Shown: positions 61,929-64,000 of the stretch, piece after piece | How the letters are laid out: every line of letters starts with the position of its first letter | Position numbering within the stretch: position 1 is the first letter of the stretch | Source: Hyphomonas oceanitis SCH89 | Lineage (GTDB): Bacteria; Pseudomonadota; Alphaproteobacteria; Caulobacterales; Hyphomonadaceae | NCBI RefSeq assembly: GCF_000685295.1 | Contig: NZ_ARYL01000016.1 | Location: 1-64,000, forward strand | Direction: 5' to 3' | DNA length: 64,000 nt | Program-made: the position numbers and the translations under genes | The notes under the pieces: model-generated | Told to the model about the DNA's origin: nothing | Database searches by the model: none | What the model saw: only the letters and a program-made list of their open reading frames with translations

Positions 61929-62888
61929 ATGAAAACGCGCCATCTCGTCGACCCGGACCTGCTTGCCATTGCGGATGCGTTCCCGCCGATAGACCTGCAG
62001 GAGAGCACCCTGCAAGGCATTCGGACGATGTTTGCCGAAATGAGCGTGATGGGCGATCCGGCCGCCTTTGGCGTCACGCGCCGGGAGGTGAGCGTGCCCG
62101 GCCTCACCGGAGCGCCGGATGTACGCTGCCTCGTGTATACGCCAACATCCACCGGCAAGGCGCGCCCGGCCTTCCTGCACATCCACGGTGGCGGCTACGT
62201 CATGGGCACGCCCGAAGGCTCTGACATCCGCAACATGCGCGTGGCCTCTGCGCTGGGGGCGGTCGTCGTTGCGCCTGACTATCGAGTCGCGCCGGAACAC
62301 CCCTATCCAGCGCCGCTGGACGATTGTGCCGCAGCGCTCGCCTGGCTGTTCGGCAATGCGGATGAACTCGGCATCGATACAAAACGCGTAGCGGTGGGCG
62401 GCGACAGTGCCGGCGGCGGCCTCGCAGCAGCGCTTTGCCTGCGCACGCGCGACGAAGGCAAGTACACCATCGCTTTCCAACACCTGGTCTATCCCATGCT
62501 CGACGACCGGACGGCGGCGCACGGTGCACCGCTCGATCCCATCGTGGGCGAATATGTGTGGACACCCGCCGCCAACCGCTTTGGCTGGGGCGCCTATCTC
62601 GGCGGTAATACGCCATCCGCGCCCGCCGTGCCCGCCCGTGCGGAAAGCCTCGCGGGTTTGCCGCCGACATGGATCAATATCGGCGCACTCGATCTCTTCC
62701 TTGACGAGAACATGGCCTATGCGCGCCGCCTGTTGGCGGATGGCGTTGCGACGGAGCTGGTGATCTATCCCGGCGCCTTCCATGGTTTCCAGATGGCTGT
62801 GGAGGCACCCGTCGCCCAGCGTTTCGAGCGCGACTATCTGGAATCGCTGGCCCGTGGCCTCGGTTGTCAGATTAAACAGCCCGCCTAG
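61929..62888 (+). CDS. Alpha/beta hydrolase, HSL-type esterase
   Basis: 319 residues from ATG 61929, with AGGAAA upstream; in-frame extension to 61761 is unlikely. The oxyanion motif HGGG is at residues 86-89 (FLHIHGGGYVMGTP), the nucleophile Ser160 is in GGDSAGGGLAAAL, and the acid and base are in IGALDLFLDEN and FHGFQM near the end. This is the hormone-sensitive-lipase-like family IV of carboxylesterases for short acyl esters. No signal peptide, so it is cytoplasmic. Confidence 0.93.
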   Translation: MKTRHLVDPDLLAIADAFPPIDLQESTLQGIRTMFAEMSVMGDPAAFGVTRREVSVPGLTGAPDVRCLVYTPTSTGKARPAFLHIHGGGYVMGTPEGSDIRNMRVASALGAVVVAPDYRVAPEHPYPAPLDDCAAALAWLFGNADELGIDTKRVAVGGDSAGGGLAAALCLRTRDEGKYTIAFQHLVYPMLDDRTAAHGAPLDPIVGEYVWTPAANRFGWGAYLGGNTPSAPAVPARAESLAGLPPTWINIGALDLFLDENMAYARRLLADGVATELVIYPGAFHGFQMAVEAPVAQRFERDYLESLARGLGCQIKQPA

Positions 62889-62992
62889 GCATGACAGGGT
62901 TAATGCCTCCGCCTGCGGCAAAGTTTGCTGCCCGCAGCCCTTGCAGCAGGGGGCGATGCGGTGTCATGTCCGCCCATACGAGGGCCTGAACC

Positions 62993-63916
62993 ATGACAAA
63001 ACTAAAAGTAGGCGTCGCAGGCGCTGGCGTATTCGGAAATTACCACGCGCAGAAAGCCGCTGCTTCGGCGCGTACAGAGTTTATGGGCGTTTACGATATC
63101 GACCAGGCGCGCGCTGAAAGCGTCGCCAGCACATTTGGTGCGCCGGGCATGTCGGATTACAAGGCCTTCCTCGAGATGTGCGATGCCATCGTCGTCGCCG
63201 TGCCCGCGACCTTCCACGAACCGCTGGCGCGCGAAGCCATCGAGGCGCATTGCCATGTCCTCGTGGAAAAGCCGCTGACCCTCTCCGGCAAGACAGCGCG
63301 CAGTCTCGCCGATGAGGCCGCCGCACGCGGACGCATCCTGCAGGTGGGGCACCAAGAGCGTTTCGTCGCGCGTGCCATGGGCGTGCTCAGCATTGACGAA
63401 GCCCCGCTGCTGATTGAATCCGTTCGTGCCGGCCCGCCAGCTCCTGACAATCGCGCCGGCGACGTCTCGGTCATCTGGGACCTGATGATCCACGATCTTG
63501 ATCTCGCCGCCATGATGCTCGGCACCGAATTCAACGGCGTCACGGCCAGCGGCAAGCGTGTCCATTCGCGCCACCTCGATGAGGCCAGTGCCCAGTTCAC
63601 CTATGCCAGTGGCGGCGTCGCCCGCCTGCGCGCCAGCCGCGCGGCTGAGGTCCGTGAGCGCACCATGCGCGTCGTCTATCCGTCGGGCGAAATCGCCATC
63701 AACTTCCTGACACGCAAGGTCGAGAATTCGACGCCCTATGAAATACGCGTCGATATTGCGGCAGAGCTGCCCGATCCGCTCGGCGCCGCTGATGAAGGGT
63801 TCTACGCGGCCTGTCTCGGTCTCGCCCGCAGCCCGGTCCCGGCGCACGGCGCGGTGGCGGCTGTAGCCATGGCGGAAGCGGCGGAAGCGTCGGCGCTCGC
63901 CAAGGTTGACGTCTAG
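62993..63916 (+). CDS. Gfo/Idh/MocA family oxidoreductase
   Basis: A 307-residue NAD(P)-dependent oxidoreductase. Rossmann motif VGVAGAGVFGNYHAQKAAAS (about 5-24), CHVLVEKPLTLSGKTA with the catalytic-region EKP (about 84-99) and a C-terminal alpha/beta sheet domain with DLMIHDLDLAAMML. In alphaproteobacteria such genes often accompany lpxA/lpxI/lpxB, but those genes are not in view. The substrate is probably a sugar or sugar nucleotide, not determinable here. Confidence 0.9.
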   Translation: MTKLKVGVAGAGVFGNYHAQKAAASARTEFMGVYDIDQARAESVASTFGAPGMSDYKAFLEMCDAIVVAVPATFHEPLAREAIEAHCHVLVEKPLTLSGKTARSLADEAAARGRILQVGHQERFVARAMGVLSIDEAPLLIESVRAGPPAPDNRAGDVSVIWDLMIHDLDLAAMMLGTEFNGVTASGKRVHSRHLDEASAQFTYASGGVARLRASRAAEVRERTMRVVYPSGEIAINFLTRKVENSTPYEIRVDIAAELPDPLGAADEGFYAACLGLARSPVPAHGAVAAVAMAEAAEASALAKVDV

Positions 63917-63922
63917 ATCGGT

Positions 63923-64000
63923 CTAGCTACGTCCGGCCTGTTTCGGGTCGTGCTTCGGAGCAGGCGCCAGGCGCATCACTTCAGTCTGGAAGCGTTCATC
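63923..64000 (-). CDS. C-terminal end of a gene cut by the window edge
   Basis: The minus strand reads 25 codons ending in TAG at 63925-63923: DERFQTEVMRLAPAPKHDPK then QAGRS. The open frame reaching the window edge and the usual gene density suggest the tail of a real gene that converges on the Gfo/Idh/MocA gene. Too short to name. Confidence 0.5.
   Translation of the reverse strand, partial: DERFQTEVMRLAPAPKHDPKQAGRS

Noticed and set aside
1-64000. CRISPR arrays, insertion sequences, prophage or toxin-antitoxin pairs
   Set aside because: No repeated spacer-like arrays, transposase, integrase or phage structural genes were seen on either strand.

Overview
The window (about 60% or more G+C by eye) is gene-dense chromosomal DNA from an alphaproteobacterium. 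A Hyphomonadaceae-type marine bacterium fits best. This rests on a TonB receptor beside an HNE_0200-type diheme lipoprotein and its beta-helix partner, a TamA/TamB pair, DUF3126, darcynin, two soluble P450s and class II DAHP synthase. The taxonomic call is inference. I see no phage, IS, CRISPR array, integrase or rRNA. One tRNA gene is present (tRNA-Val, CAC anticodon).

Layout. 1-5.7 kb: a surface-uptake locus with a TonB-dependent receptor, a divergent TetR regulator, and a lipoprotein pair (parallel beta-helix and diheme cytochrome c). 6-10.5 kb: the RNA-binding accessory factor Tex, a stand-alone fragment of an aminoglycoside-phosphotransferase-like kinase, a LysR and an XRE regulator. 10.5-16.5 kb: tamA-tamB. 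16.7-18.9 kb: a Ca2+/Na+ antiporter, queF and a nitroreductase. 19-24 kb: a tightly coupled tetR-MFP-RND efflux operon with a palindromic operator in front. 24-28.6 kb: cysE, DUF3126, xseA, purD and an L,D-transpeptidase-like protein.

28.7-34.4 kb (+ strand) carries a run of apparently catabolic genes: phosphotransferase, serine hydrolase, hot-dog (MaoC-like) protein, Zn-alcohol dehydrogenase and secreted amidohydrolase, followed by an OmpA-like lipoprotein. 35.4-41.4 kb (- strand) is a second run: membrane protein, pseudouridine synthase, two P450s, a crotonase and DUF2855. 41.6-43.8 kb holds a cation/proton antiporter and a divergent TetR/darcynin pair with a palindromic site. 43.8-48.7 kb is a lipid A/Kdo operon (DUF374 acyltransferase, waaA, lpxK, lpxL-type acyltransferase, secreted acetolactate-decarboxylase-like lipoprotein) just downstream of tRNA-Val.

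48.7-57 kb: a small conserved-looking protein behind tandem palindromes and a leader hairpin, gph, glmU, rpiA, gor, an unusual TIR-ParA fusion, class II DAHP synthase and a GNAT. 57.3-64 kb: marR/MATE efflux with a clear operator, an HU protein, a DUF429-like unknown, an MDR oxidoreductase, an HSL-type esterase, a Gfo/Idh/MocA oxidoreductase and the tail of a truncated gene.

The best candidates for something undescribed are the TIR-ParA fusion (53788-55086), the TonB/beta-helix/diheme-cytochrome surface locus, the orphan kinase N-lobe with a hairpin covering its ribosome binding site, and the small gene at 49187 with its elaborate leader. All functions come from reading the sequence without database searches.
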